Shown here: in pieces, positions 32,127 to 40,005 of the stretch
Layout: each line of letters begins with the position of its first letter
Position numbering within the stretch: position 1 is the first letter of the stretch
Source: M3007 sp046329435
GTDB lineage: Bacteria > Bacteroidota > Bacteroidia > Chitinophagales > Saprospiraceae
Assembly: GCA_046329435.1 (NCBI GenBank)
Contig: JAXLUR010000007.1
Location: 310,001-374,000 of the forward strand
Direction: 5' to 3'
Length of the DNA: 64,000 nt
Translations under genes and position numbers: made by a program
Notes under the pieces: generated by a model
Seen by the model: only the letters and a program-made list of their open reading frames with translations
Databases searched by the model: none
Told to the model about the DNA's origin: nothing

Positions 32127-35063
32127 TCAGTCTTTTTTCTCAAAAGTATATACCAGTGAAATATACGCCAGGCGTCCGATACGGGGGCCGCCATAAGTTT
32201 GATACTGGCGGTTGTCGAACATGGCTTTGATCTTGGACCGGCCCCCGTTTTCGGCATCACTGCGGAACAGGGGGGTAATGCCAAAGATATTGGTAGCACC
32301 GATTTTCAAAACAGTATGCAGGCTTTCGAGTTCACAGTTCCATTGCGCGTCGACCATGTCGTACGTCGGAATTTCGCCGGTAAACTGCGGTGAACCTTCA
32401 AACAGGAAGCCCTGTATCCACTTGTAATTCACATTGAAGCCCGTTTTTTTCAATTTGCCGATCGGCAGGTCGCGTGCTGACAGGCCAATATTGAATTTGT
32501 GCTCGGGCGTATTGAATGCCGGAATAATCGGGTCGTCGACATCCAGTTTATTCAGTTTGTTCCAGGAGTAATTGCCGCTCAGCTGATAGAAATCGCTGAA
32601 ATAGTAGTTCATACCCACATTGAAGCCTTGCGTAGTCACCTGATTGGTCGAGTTGGCCGCTACGCGATACACCTTGATGCTGGCCGGGTTGAGCACCCCT
32701 TGCGAGATAACGGCATCGATACCGATGTTGTAGCCAATGAAATCGTTGTAAATATTGAAATAATATCCGCCGTCGATATACAAGCGATTGAAGAGGGTTG
32801 TGCGATAACCTACTTCGAAGGTTTTGACTTTCTCCGGCTGAATCGGCGGTGCGTCAAAATACTCAAACAGGTTGTAATTGTTGGCTTTGAGGCCATCCTG
32901 GAATGATTTCAGGCTGATGAGGTTGGTGAAGCCGTCCAGATTGCCCAGCAAGGTTGCCCGCCCAACGTTCAGTTGCAGGTATTGATCGGTCAGCGTCGGG
33001 TTGCGAATAGCCGAGGAGAAGGAGAAGCGAAGGAAATTGGTCTTGTTGGGGGTGTACACCACCGACGCAGCCGGGGTAACAAGCCAGTCAAAATTCTGGT
33101 TTTTGTCTACACGTACAGTTCCCGAGAGGATAAAACGGTCGTTGAGGATCTTTTTATCCACCCCGGTGTAAATACCGAACTCGTAGTTGGTGATCTTGCG
33201 GTAGGAAGAGTCGAGCACCACGCCGCCCGGCCCGTACGTATGGGTGATGGTATCGGAGAAAATCGTGCCTTCCGAACGGGGCGTGTACAGGCGAAAATTG
33301 CCGCCGACGACCCAGCGCTCGAGCCACAGCGGTTGGAACTGATACTCGCCATGCACGTGATAGAGCGCCGATTTGTCGAAGAAACGCGTGCCGCCGTAGC
33401 TGCCCGACTTGGTCTGGGTAATACGGTCGAATTCCCGCTGAAAGTCAGGCGAGCCAGGCTGGTATAAGTCGTAGGATTTGGTGTCGGGGCGTGTCGATTG
33501 TTTGTTGGCGAATTCGAGCGCCGCCGCGTGCCAGGCCGCAAGCGTATCGCGATAATCGGTGAACCACTGCGTGGCCGCTGCATCGTCGAACGTAAAAGTG
33601 AAGGTAACCGGATCGAACACCAGTTGCGGATAGCCCAGGGCGGTCATACGCCCCGAGTAATTTTGCGCTGCCCAGAAGTTGGTGTAGTCGCCCCGGAATA
33701 TATCGTTGCTTTTAGCCGATTCCTGCAGGCGTAGTGCCGTGAAATAAGGGTCATAGGAGTCGCCCGCGTTTTCGTTCGTAGAGTAGGCGCGCAGGAAAAA
33801 CTTGTCTTTCTGGCGTATTTCCAGGCGGTTTTGGAAGAAAAGAATGTTGCGCAGGCTGAAACGGTTGTCGCCCTGATACACCGTGGTGCCGCTGCCAAAA
33901 CTCGAGGCCAGAATCAGCTCGGTCGATTCATAATCCTTGGCCGGGTTGAGTCGGAAATGCAGGCTTGCACTGGCCTTGTAGTTGCGGGTGTTGTAATCGA
34001 CCAGATCCACTTCGTTGTAGCCTGAGCGGTGGTATTGCTGCAGGCCGTAAAACTGCGCCCATGCCGACTCACCGGTGGCATCGAAGCCGGCGTAGTACTC
34101 GTCGCCGTAGCGGTTGACGGCATCGTAGCGCCCCGGATTTTCCTGCGGTGTGAAATAACGACCGGCTTCGGTCCCGTACACGGGGTCGTAGTTGTCGGCT
34201 ACCCAGTCGTAGGCCCGCAGGTAAAAGAAGTTGAGTTTATAGGCAAAAGCATCGTGGCCGGATTTGTTTTTAAATGCATCAGCCCAGCGGATACAGCCTT
34301 CAAAAAGGTCGCGTTCGCCGCCTTTAACCGAGGCGGTAAGCCCCTTGTGGATAAAAGGGTCTTTGGTTTTAATGCTGATCACGCCGTTGAAGGCGTTGGG
34401 ACCGTAAAACGGACCGCTCGCGCCGGCTACCAGTTCTACGCCATTGGCGTCGAGTTCGGAGCAGCCCAGGAAGTTGCCGAGGGAGAAATTGAGGCCGGGC
34501 GCCTGGTTGTCCACCCCGTCGATGATTTGCAGGGAGCGCACGGGGCTGGTGGAGTTGAAACCCCGCATGTTGATGATGGTGAATCCCAGCGAGGCTGTGG
34601 TCAGGTCTACGCCTTTGAGGTTGCCAAGGCCGTTGTAAAAGCTGACGGCGGGGGTTTCCTTGATGGCGATCGCATCGAGGTTTTCCACCGTAAGCGGCGC
34701 CGATTTCTGCCGGTCGTCGATGCGCTGGCCGCGAATAACGGCTTCTTCGATCACGATGGCATTGGTTTCCATTTTGATCGAAATGCGTTCATCGGCGCTT
34801 TCCACGCTGACTTCCTGTGCGGAGTAGCCGGTGTATGAGATTTTCAGGGTCGCAGGCAGGGCAGGTACTTTGACAGCAAAATTGCCTTCGTAGTCAGTGA
34901 CTGCCCCTCCTTCCACACCGACAATCTGAATTGCAGCACCGATCAGGTCTTCTCCGCTAAGTGCATCCTGCACTTTGCCCCGCACGACGATCTGGGACGA
35001 GGCAGCATAGGCGAAACTGAGAAAAAGAAGACTGGCAGTCAAAAATTTGTTGAATTGCTTCAT
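32127..35063 (-). CDS. TonB-dependent outer-membrane receptor
   Basis: 978 residues. The signal peptide (ends near AASSQ) is followed by a carboxypeptidase-D-like N-terminal domain (about 25-105; VVRGKVQDALSGEDLIGAAIQI, LKISYTGYSAQEV), the plug (about 110-235; VIIRGQ-like box, INMRGFN, LQIIDGVDNQAPG, YGPNAFNGVISIKTK) and a 22-strand type barrel ending in the aromatic C-terminal strand LAYISLVYTFEKKD. It imports a substrate across the outer membrane with TonB energy. No SusD gene is next to it, so it is not a classical Sus pair; the secreted hydrolase-like protein downstream is the closest partner. The substrate cannot be read from the sequence. Confidence 0.93.
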   Translation of the reverse strand: MKQFNKFLTASLLFLSFAYAASSQIVVRGKVQDALSGEDLIGAAIQIVGVEGGAVTDYEGNFAVKVPALPATLKISYTGYSAQEVSVESADERISIKMETNAIVIEEAVIRGQRIDDRQKSAPLTVENLDAIAIKETPAVSFYNGLGNLKGVDLTTASLGFTIINMRGFNSTSPVRSLQIIDGVDNQAPGLNFSLGNFLGCSELDANGVELVAGASGPFYGPNAFNGVISIKTKDPFIHKGLTASVKGGERDLFEGCIRWADAFKNKSGHDAFAYKLNFFYLRAYDWVADNYDPVYGTEAGRYFTPQENPGRYDAVNRYGDEYYAGFDATGESAWAQFYGLQQYHRSGYNEVDLVDYNTRNYKASASLHFRLNPAKDYESTELILASSFGSGTTVYQGDNRFSLRNILFFQNRLEIRQKDKFFLRAYSTNENAGDSYDPYFTALRLQESAKSNDIFRGDYTNFWAAQNYSGRMTALGYPQLVFDPVTFTFTFDDAAATQWFTDYRDTLAAWHAAALEFANKQSTRPDTKSYDLYQPGSPDFQREFDRITQTKSGSYGGTRFFDKSALYHVHGEYQFQPLWLERWVVGGNFRLYTPRSEGTIFSDTITHTYGPGGVVLDSSYRKITNYEFGIYTGVDKKILNDRFILSGTVRVDKNQNFDWLVTPAASVVYTPNKTNFLRFSFSSAIRNPTLTDQYLQLNVGRATLLGNLDGFTNLISLKSFQDGLKANNYNLFEYFDAPPIQPEKVKTFEVGYRTTLFNRLYIDGGYYFNIYNDFIGYNIGIDAVISQGVLNPASIKVYRVAANSTNQVTTQGFNVGMNYYFSDFYQLSGNYSWNKLNKLDVDDPIIPAFNTPEHKFNIGLSARDLPIGKLKKTGFNVNYKWIQGFLFEGSPQFTGEIPTYDMVDAQWNCELESLHTVLKIGATNIFGITPLFRSDAENGGRSKIKAMFDNRQYQTYGGPRIGRLAYISLVYTFEKKD

Positions 35064-35089
35064 ACGCAGAAACGTTTGATTTCAGAAAG

Positions 35090-35120
35090 AAAACTAAACG
35101 AAACACCGTCTTTTCTGAAA
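35090..35120. promoter_or_regulatory. 9-bp inverted repeat in the receptor gene's upstream region
   Basis: TTTCAGAAA and TTTCTGAAA are separated by 13 bases, 27 bases upstream of the receptor start. Between them, on the minus strand, is TAGTTTTC, one base off the -7 consensus. It fits an operator around a weak promoter. Confidence 0.35.
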
Positions 35121-35233
35121 CGCTGTTTGCTTCGCAAAAGAAGAAAGAAAATTTGATTCCAAATCAAAAATGCAGGCTTTCTACCAAACTGGACAAATTG
35201 CAAACGGCGGACGGTTCGCACAAACTGCGAAAT

Positions 35234-35920
35234 TCATTCCGACGCCTCTTCTTTCAACACATACCCCTGGCCAAAAAGGGTATGAATAAGGCGTTGCCCG
35301 AATCCTTTGTCCACTTTGTTGCGCAGGTAGTTGACATAAACCTCTACCACATTGGTGCCGGTGTCGAACCCGACATCCCATACCTTCTCGGCAATTTCAG
35401 TCTTGGAAAGCACCCTGCCGGGGTGGCGCATAAAAAATTCGAGCAAGGCAAATTCACGGGGGGTCAGGCTGACGGTTTTCCCCGCCCTTCGTACGACGCG
35501 GGCATACTGGTCGAGTTCGAGATCGGCAAATCGCAGCATATTGTCGGGCTGAAAGGTGCCTGTCGGCCGTCGGGCCAGGGCCTTGACCCTGGCCAGGAAT
35601 TCGCGAAACTCGAATGGTTTGGTGAGGTAATCATCGGCGCCGGCCTCGAGGCCGCTCACCTTGTCGTCGGTTTCGCCGAGGGCCGACAGCAACATAATCG
35701 GCGTCTTGAGGCCTTCCCGGCGGAGCTGGCGGCACAATTCGAGTCCGTTGATGCCCGGTACGATGATATCGGACACGATCACGTCATACTCGTTTTTCAG
35801 CGCGAGCCGCCGTCCGGTATCTCCATCGTAGGCTATTTCGACCGTCCACTGATGCTCTTCCAGTCCTTGCCGGAGCGACAGGATGGTTTTTACTTCATCT
35901 TCAATAAGTAGAATGCGCAT
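35234..35920 (-). CDS. OmpR/CusR-type response regulator
   Basis: 228 residues from the ATG giving MRILLIEDE; the first residues are those of a receiver domain. The receiver has the acidic pair in IEDE, phosphoacceptor D51 (VIVSDIIVPG) and Lys in LTKPFEF; the C-terminal winged helix carries LTPREFALLEFFMRHPGRVLSKTEIAEKVW and VYVNYLRNKVD. It is a DNA-binding transcription regulator activated by phosphorylation. No sensor kinase is adjacent, so it is an orphan here. It is transcribed towards the TonB-dependent receptor gene, 170 bases away, and could regulate it. Confidence 0.93.
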   Translation of the reverse strand: MRILLIEDEVKTILSLRQGLEEHQWTVEIAYDGDTGRRLALKNEYDVIVSDIIVPGINGLELCRQLRREGLKTPIMLLSALGETDDKVSGLEAGADDYLTKPFEFREFLARVKALARRPTGTFQPDNMLRFADLELDQYARVVRRAGKTVSLTPREFALLEFFMRHPGRVLSKTEIAEKVWDVGFDTGTNVVEVYVNYLRNKVDKGFGQRLIHTLFGQGYVLKEEASE

Positions 35921-35994
35921 GACGGTTGTGCCGTATGCAAGCAAAGTTACGAAGGGGAAAGCACCCGTGGAAAAAAGTTGATCGAACCCGGGTA

Positions 35995-36234
35995 TTACGC
36001 TGTGCGTTGTACCAGATCATCGACCGGCTGGACAATCAGTTGGTCCAGGGGAATATCCAGTGCGGTGGAGATACTTTCCAGGTGCGACAGTTTGATGTCC
36101 GTTTCGCCAGCTTCGATTTTACTGTATGCGGGTTGGGAGATGCCCAGATGGTCGGCGAGTTCGGTTTGGGACAGTTTTCTTCTGGCGCGGAGTGAACGGA
36201 TTTTAAGCAACAGTTCCGAGGTGAAGGAAGCCAT
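35995..36234 (-). CDS. XRE family helix-turn-helix regulator
   Basis: 79 residues. The Cro/C1-type DNA-binding domain fills most of the protein: KIRSLRARRKLSQTELADHLGISQPAYSKIEAGETDIKLS in blocks, with the recognition helix at ISQPAYSKIE. No effector domain follows, only a short tail. Small XRE proteins of this kind are either stand-alone repressors or antitoxins; no toxin-like gene lies beside it. It lies 74 bases upstream of the response regulator gene, same strand. Confidence 0.88.
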   Translation of the reverse strand: MASFTSELLLKIRSLRARRKLSQTELADHLGISQPAYSKIEAGETDIKLSHLESISTALDIPLDQLIVQPVDDLVQRTA

Positions 36235-36712
36235 TGGGTTCGGGTTATAAAGGTGAGTAAATGTTCAACTCGGCAGGCTACAATAATACGGTAGTTTTGC
36301 GGCTCGGCGCAATATCAGGAAGGCCATTTTTTTGAAAAATGAAATTATAACTTGTGGTTGTTGGCGCCCGTCAGGATGCAGAGGAATTTTGTAGTTGGTT
36401 TAAACAATCCCCGTTTTTCAACCGGACTTTTTTCTATATGTATCAGTTTTTATTTCTGGTTTTGCCCATTGTTTTTTTGTATTTGATAACATCCGGTTGT
36501 TAAAAGAACTGACGATACGCCGGAGTTTAACTGTCCCCGCTTGTTCCAATAACAGCAACTGGATTTTCGCCCGACCTGTTCAGCAACATCTTTCAGTAAT
36601 ACCCGGATTAGACATTTAAATTTCCCGATTGCCGGTGCAGGATTTGCAAAAGGCAAGGTGCAGGAGATTCTTCCTGATCCGAATTTTCCGCGGCTCGCCC
36701 TACCTTTGCCCC
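36235..36712. other. Gene-poor region upstream of the XRE gene
   Basis: No convincing gene. It is more AT-rich than its surroundings, with several T-runs. One plus-strand TAnnTTTG match (TAGTTTTG, 36292-36299) has no gene close downstream. A 68-codon minus frame here starts with no signal of coding. An untranslated RNA cannot be excluded. Confidence 0.4.
36701..36708 (+). promoter_or_regulatory. Predicted -7 element directly before the DUF6155-like gene
   Basis: TACCTTTG, full TAnnTTTG match, ending four bases before the ATG at 36713; a leaderless transcript is expected if this start and promoter are right. Confidence 0.5.
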
Positions 36713-37252
36713 ATGCCTTCCCTAAGCACCCGTCAGCTCACCCAGCGGCTCGAACAACTCGAAAAGGAAGAACTGGTCAAGGAGATCCTGAAAATTTGCA
36801 CGCGTTTCCGCGAAGCAAAGCAGTATTGCCAGATGGAGTTTGGCGATGCCCCCCATCAGGAAGCATTGCTGACGGCTTTTAAAGAGAAAATCTTCAAACA
36901 CTTTTTCCCCGAACGCCGCTCCCGGCGGCACAGGGCCCGTACGAGTCGGCTCCGCAAAATCACCGGCGATTTCAAAAGAATAGCCGTTTTTCCGCACCAT
37001 CTGGCCGATGTTCTGCTCTACTGGCCCGAACAGGCCGTGCAATACCTCGACCAGCGCGGCTACGTCAAGGACACCTTTTTCCCGCCTACTGTGACCGCTT
37101 TTGAAGAAGCCTGCCGCCTGATCGCCGATAACGAGCTGCACGATTACTTTCGCTCCAGAATCGAGCATTTGCTGCATACGGCCGCTGCGCTGCGCGGCCG
37201 ACAGGACTTTGCAGCAGCCCTGACAAGCACTGCCTCCCGATACGGCTATTGA
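36713..37252 (+). CDS. DUF6155-like cytosolic protein
   Basis: 179 residues, no signal peptide or membrane segment. The protein is helical and charged (LTQRLEQLEKEELVKEILKICTRF in parts, KEKIFKHFFPERRSRRHRAR, HHLADVLLYWPEQAVQYLDQRGY). The layout, with an N-terminal L-x-x-L-x-x-E-x-L segment, a Lys/Arg-rich middle and a C-terminal F-x-x-A-C-x-L-I region, recalls the DUF6155 family, whose function is not known; I hold that assignment loosely. The upstream in-frame extension overlaps the promoter element, so the ATG is preferred. It is followed by the tRNA gene. Confidence 0.7.
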   Translation: MPSLSTRQLTQRLEQLEKEELVKEILKICTRFREAKQYCQMEFGDAPHQEALLTAFKEKIFKHFFPERRSRRHRARTSRLRKITGDFKRIAVFPHHLADVLLYWPEQAVQYLDQRGYVKDTFFPPTVTAFEEACRLIADNELHDYFRSRIEHLLHTAAALRGRQDFAAALTSTASRYGY

Positions 37253-37289
37253 CACCCTTCGCCGTGTGCCGAAAAAAACAGCGCCCGTT

Positions 37290-37321
37290 TTTGCCGCCCA
37301 CGAAAAAGCGCCGTAAGTTTG
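37290..37321 (+). promoter_or_regulatory. Predicted promoter of tRNA-Val
   Basis: TTTG (37290-37293), 20 bases, then TAAGTTTG (37314-37321): both sigma-A elements at normal spacing, 11 bases before the mature tRNA. This is the cleanest promoter in the window. Confidence 0.7.
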
Positions 37322-37332
37322 CCGCCCGATTG

Positions 37333-37407
37333 CGGAGCATAGCTCAGTCGGTTTAGAGCGCACGCTTCACACGCGTGAGGTCGTAGGTTCGAATCCTACT
37401 GTTCCGA
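37333..37407 (+). tRNA. tRNA-Val (anticodon CAC)
   Basis: 75 bases fold into a full cloverleaf: acceptor CGGAGCA/TGTTCCG (one G-T pair), D stem GCTC/GAGC, anticodon stem CACGC/GCGTG with loop TTCACAC (anticodon CAC, reads GUG), and T stem GTAGG/CCTAC with loop TTCGAAT. The discriminator is A. The 3' CCA is not encoded. A promoter precedes it and a terminator follows seven bases later, so it is a single-gene unit. Confidence 0.97.
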
Positions 37408-37413
37408 CAACTT

Positions 37414-37453
37414 AAAGGCTAACATTCTGATGTCCAGAATGTTAGCCTTTTTT
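37414..37453 (+). terminator. Intrinsic terminator of tRNA-Val
   Basis: A perfect 16-bp inverted repeat (AAAGGCTAACATTCTG and complement) with a five-base loop, running into TTTTTT. Confidence 0.95.
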
Positions 37454-37556
37454 ATTTGCGATTGTTGAATCCGTAAAAATCCCCGCGCGGTATCTGGCGA
37501 CTCCTGCGCGGGGAAAACAATTCCAGAATCAATCCTGGATTAACCGCTACTCCTTC

Positions 37557-37970
37557 TCAGTTCTTGTTGCCGTTGCTTTTGGGGGCAGTGCCGGAGGCTG
37601 GTTTGCTTGCGGGAGCCTTGGCGGTGTTGCTCGAAGAAGTTGACGTTTTTTTGCGAGCCGTGTGGTGTTTTTTCATGCCTTTACCTGCGCTGGCCGACGA
37701 TTTTGCGCCGGTCGATTTTGCGTTGCCGGTCGAGGGTTTCGGCGAAGCGGCCTGCGGCTTGGCGGTTGCCGTATTGGTTGCCGGGTTTTGGGAGGGCGCC
37801 TTGCTTACTGCCGGCGATTGTACGGCGGAGGAAGTGCCGGTGGCGGGGGCTTTGCTCAGCGATGACTGCGTCGTCGGATGAGGTTTCTGGGTGTTGTTGG
37901 CGGCAGGCGTTTGGGCGTACACACCGGCAACGAACAAGCTCAGGAAGCAGGCAAAGAGGGTCTTTTTCAT
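37557..37970 (-). CDS. Low-complexity secreted protein, Ala/Ser/Thr/Pro/Lys-rich
   Basis: 137 residues. A clear signal peptide (MKKTLFACFLSLFVAGVYA, then QTPAA) leads to a mature part of about 118 residues made almost only of Ala, Ser, Thr, Pro, Lys, Asn and Gly, with one basic patch (KGMKKHHTARKKT). No fold is expected. Such proteins can be periplasmic linkers or bind nucleic acid or anionic polymers; nothing specific can be said. The ATG is chosen for the signal peptide. On the minus strand CACTTTTG (38042-38049), one base off the -7 consensus, lies 71 bases upstream. Confidence 0.7.
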   Translation of the reverse strand: MKKTLFACFLSLFVAGVYAQTPAANNTQKPHPTTQSSLSKAPATGTSSAVQSPAVSKAPSQNPATNTATAKPQAASPKPSTGNAKSTGAKSSASAGKGMKKHHTARKKTSTSSSNTAKAPASKPASGTAPKSNGNKN

Positions 37971-38140
37971 AGGAATGACATTTAATAATGTTGAAAAATG
38001 TTGTTGGACTGCGTTTGCATCCCTGAATCGGATGACTGGTACAAAAGTGCAGCCCGGCCCTTCCCTGTGAAAGTAAAAACCCCGACAGACGGGCAGTCGG
38101 GGCTTTGAAGCGGGCAAAACCCGGGTTAAAATGTCAAGGG

Positions 38141-38896
38141 CTATATGCGTTCCATCCAGCGCAAAAAATCGCCGGCCTTGGCCTTGCTTACGACCAGCGC
38201 GTCGCGCGTGGAGACGTTTAGTTTCAACAAAAGTTTGCGGGCAAAATATTGCTGAACTTCCTGCACCGCCCTGAAATTGACCAGAAACTGGCGGTTGGCC
38301 CGGTAAAACTGATCGGGATCGAGGCTTTGCTCCAGTTCTTCCAGGGTGAAGCTCACGATAAAACGCCGCCCGTCGAAGGTGTGCAGAAACGTGACTTCAT
38401 GCTCGATGTGAAAATAGGCCACATCCTCTGCCGCAATGGGCAGGAGCCTGTCGCGCTGGCTGACGAGAAAGGTGCTTTTGCGCGTAGCGGGCCGAATGCC
38501 CGCCGGCAGTCGTTCGCCGGATACTCTGTGCTGGAAGTAATTCTCCAGCCGGCGAACCTTGTCGAGCGCCCGCGCAATGGCCGTCCGATCAAAAGGTTTG
38601 AGTACGTAATCGATTCCGTTGGTCTGAAAAGCCTGGAGCGCGTATTCGTCGAAGGCGGTGCAGAACACCACCGGGCACTTCACCTCCGCTTCTTCAAACA
38701 CATCGAAACTAACCCCGTCGGCCAGCTGGACGTCGAAAAATGCGAGATCGGGCGGGGCCTGGGTTTGAAAAAAACGCACAGCGGCCGCTACCGTATCGAT
38801 CACGGGCAGAAACATGGCGTCGGGCTCCAGTTCAAACAGGGTAGCCTGCAGATCAAGCGCCGTGCGGTATTCGTCTTCAATTATCAGTATTTTCAT
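38141..38896 (-). CDS. LytTR-family response regulator
   Basis: 251 residues. The receiver domain (1-120) has the acidic pair in IIEDE, phosphoacceptor D55 (LAFFDVQLADG) and Lys in VLKPFD. The LytTR DNA-binding domain (about 150-250) shows FLVSQRDRLLPIAAEDVAYFHIEHEV, FTLEELEQSLDP and FYRANRQFLVNFRAVQEV. It is the partner of the sensor kinase whose stop overlaps its start by four bases (ATGA), so translation is coupled. LytTR regulators bind direct repeats upstream of targets; the targets are unknown. Confidence 0.95.
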   Translation of the reverse strand: MKILIIEDEYRTALDLQATLFELEPDAMFLPVIDTVAAAVRFFQTQAPPDLAFFDVQLADGVSFDVFEEAEVKCPVVFCTAFDEYALQAFQTNGIDYVLKPFDRTAIARALDKVRRLENYFQHRVSGERLPAGIRPATRKSTFLVSQRDRLLPIAAEDVAYFHIEHEVTFLHTFDGRRFIVSFTLEELEQSLDPDQFYRANRQFLVNFRAVQEVQQYFARKLLLKLNVSTRDALVVSKAKAGDFLRWMERI

Positions 38897-39942
38897 GATC
38901 GAGCCGGAATGATGGGCAAGCGTACGACAAAATACTTGTCCGATTTTTCAATGGTGATTTCCTGCCGGGTGAGCAAATAATAACGCCGGCTGATGTTGGC
39001 CAGGCCGATATGCGCACCCTCGTCGGTCGAGCGCCGGGGTTGCAGGTTGTTGCGTACGACAAGTTGCTGGCCATCCGCAAACACTTCGATTTGCAGGGGC
39101 GCGTCATGACTCACAACATTGTGTTTGATGGCGTTTTCAACCAGCATTTGAAGGGTAAACGGCGGGATGGCACTCTGCAGCAACGCGGCGTCGATCCGCC
39201 GTTCGAACTGGATCTTGTCTTCAAACCGCGCTTTTAACATAAACAAATAATGATCGAGTGCGGTCATTTCTTCGCCCAGGGTGACCTTTTCCCTCCGCTC
39301 GACTGCCAGCAGGCCGCGGTACAGTTCGGCCAGCCGGACAACATACTCCTCTGCTTTACCGTCGTGGTTTTTAACGAGGGTTTTTAAAATGTTGAAAGAA
39401 TTGAATAAAAAATGCGGATTGACCTGCTGCTTCAGCATCTCGAATTGCGCCAGGGCGTTTTCGTGCTCAAGCCGTTCGTTTTCCCAGCGGGTTTGGTAAA
39501 AACGTTTGACCGTATCGAGCAAAAAAGCCAGCAGCACGACGGCGCCGGCTACCAGCATTGCCCTGAATTCGTTGGAATATTCGGGGTAGGCGTATTCGGC
39601 CAGGGTGGAATCGATTTGCAGAATCTGCAGGCGCTCGTCGAGCCAAACAACCAGAAAACCCGCCAGAATGGTGCTGCATGCCCGCACCAGCGCCCTGGTG
39701 CGATACGTACTGCGTCGCATAAACATGCGCTCCAGCACCGGAAATGTACTCAGGTTGTACCACCACATCAGGCCGGTGTATAAAAAGCCGAACAAGGCCT
39801 CCCGCCAATAGGCTGTCGTGTCGAACCCCTTGCGAAAGATGGCTCCCATGCCGAATAACAAGGCGACCAGCAGGGTGCTGCCGGCCGCTATCCGCCAGTA
39901 AAATCGCGGGCTGATTTGCCGCATTTTTTCAAGTCGTGGCAT
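38893..39942 (-). CDS. LytS-type sensor histidine kinase
   Basis: 349 residues. The N-terminal part has about four membrane segments (roughly 17-35, 48-66, 88-103, 128-147). A coiled linker then leads to the His-kinase domain of the LytS/YehU type with H177 in QVNPHFLFNSFNILKTL, and a C-terminal ATPase domain with LVENAIKHNV and GLANISRRYYLL. It passes phosphate to the LytTR regulator downstream, with which it overlaps by four bases. A promoter -7 element ends only four bases before the chosen ATG, so either the message is leaderless or translation starts at the second Met (39924). Confidence 0.93.
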   Translation of the reverse strand: MPRLEKMRQISPRFYWRIAAGSTLLVALLFGMGAIFRKGFDTTAYWREALFGFLYTGLMWWYNLSTFPVLERMFMRRSTYRTRALVRACSTILAGFLVVWLDERLQILQIDSTLAEYAYPEYSNEFRAMLVAGAVVLLAFLLDTVKRFYQTRWENERLEHENALAQFEMLKQQVNPHFLFNSFNILKTLVKNHDGKAEEYVVRLAELYRGLLAVERREKVTLGEEMTALDHYLFMLKARFEDKIQFERRIDAALLQSAIPPFTLQMLVENAIKHNVVSHDAPLQIEVFADGQQLVVRNNLQPRRSTDEGAHIGLANISRRYYLLTRQEITIEKSDKYFVVRLPIIPARS

Positions 39943-39946
39943 GGTG

Positions 39947-39980
39947 CAAAATTAAGGGATTTTGGCAGGCATGGGCCAAA
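39947..39980 (-). promoter_or_regulatory. Predicted promoter of the LytS/LytTR operon
   Basis: On the minus strand TTTG (39977-39980), 22 bases, then TAATTTTG (39947-39954). The -33 element lies in the loop of the inverted repeat at 39964-39996. Confidence 0.5.
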
Positions 39981-39996
39981 TTAGCCCATGCCTGCC
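39964..39996. repeat. Perfect 13-bp inverted repeat between htrA and the LytS gene
   Basis: GGCAGGCATGGGC and GCCCATGCCTGCC flank CAAATTA. It starts ten bases after the htrA stop and overlaps the predicted kinase promoter. It could end htrA transcription (no T-run follows) or act as an operator. Confidence 0.8.
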
Positions 39997-40005
39997 TGCC
40001 TTCGG

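Noticed and set aside
35995..36234. XRE gene as antitoxin of a toxin-antitoxin pair
   Set aside because: No small toxin-like gene lies on either side; the neighbours are a response regulator and an empty region.
36450..36656. 68-codon minus-strand frame in the region before the DUF6155-like gene
   Set aside because: No family resemblance, no promoter or signal peptide, and composition unlike neighbouring genes.
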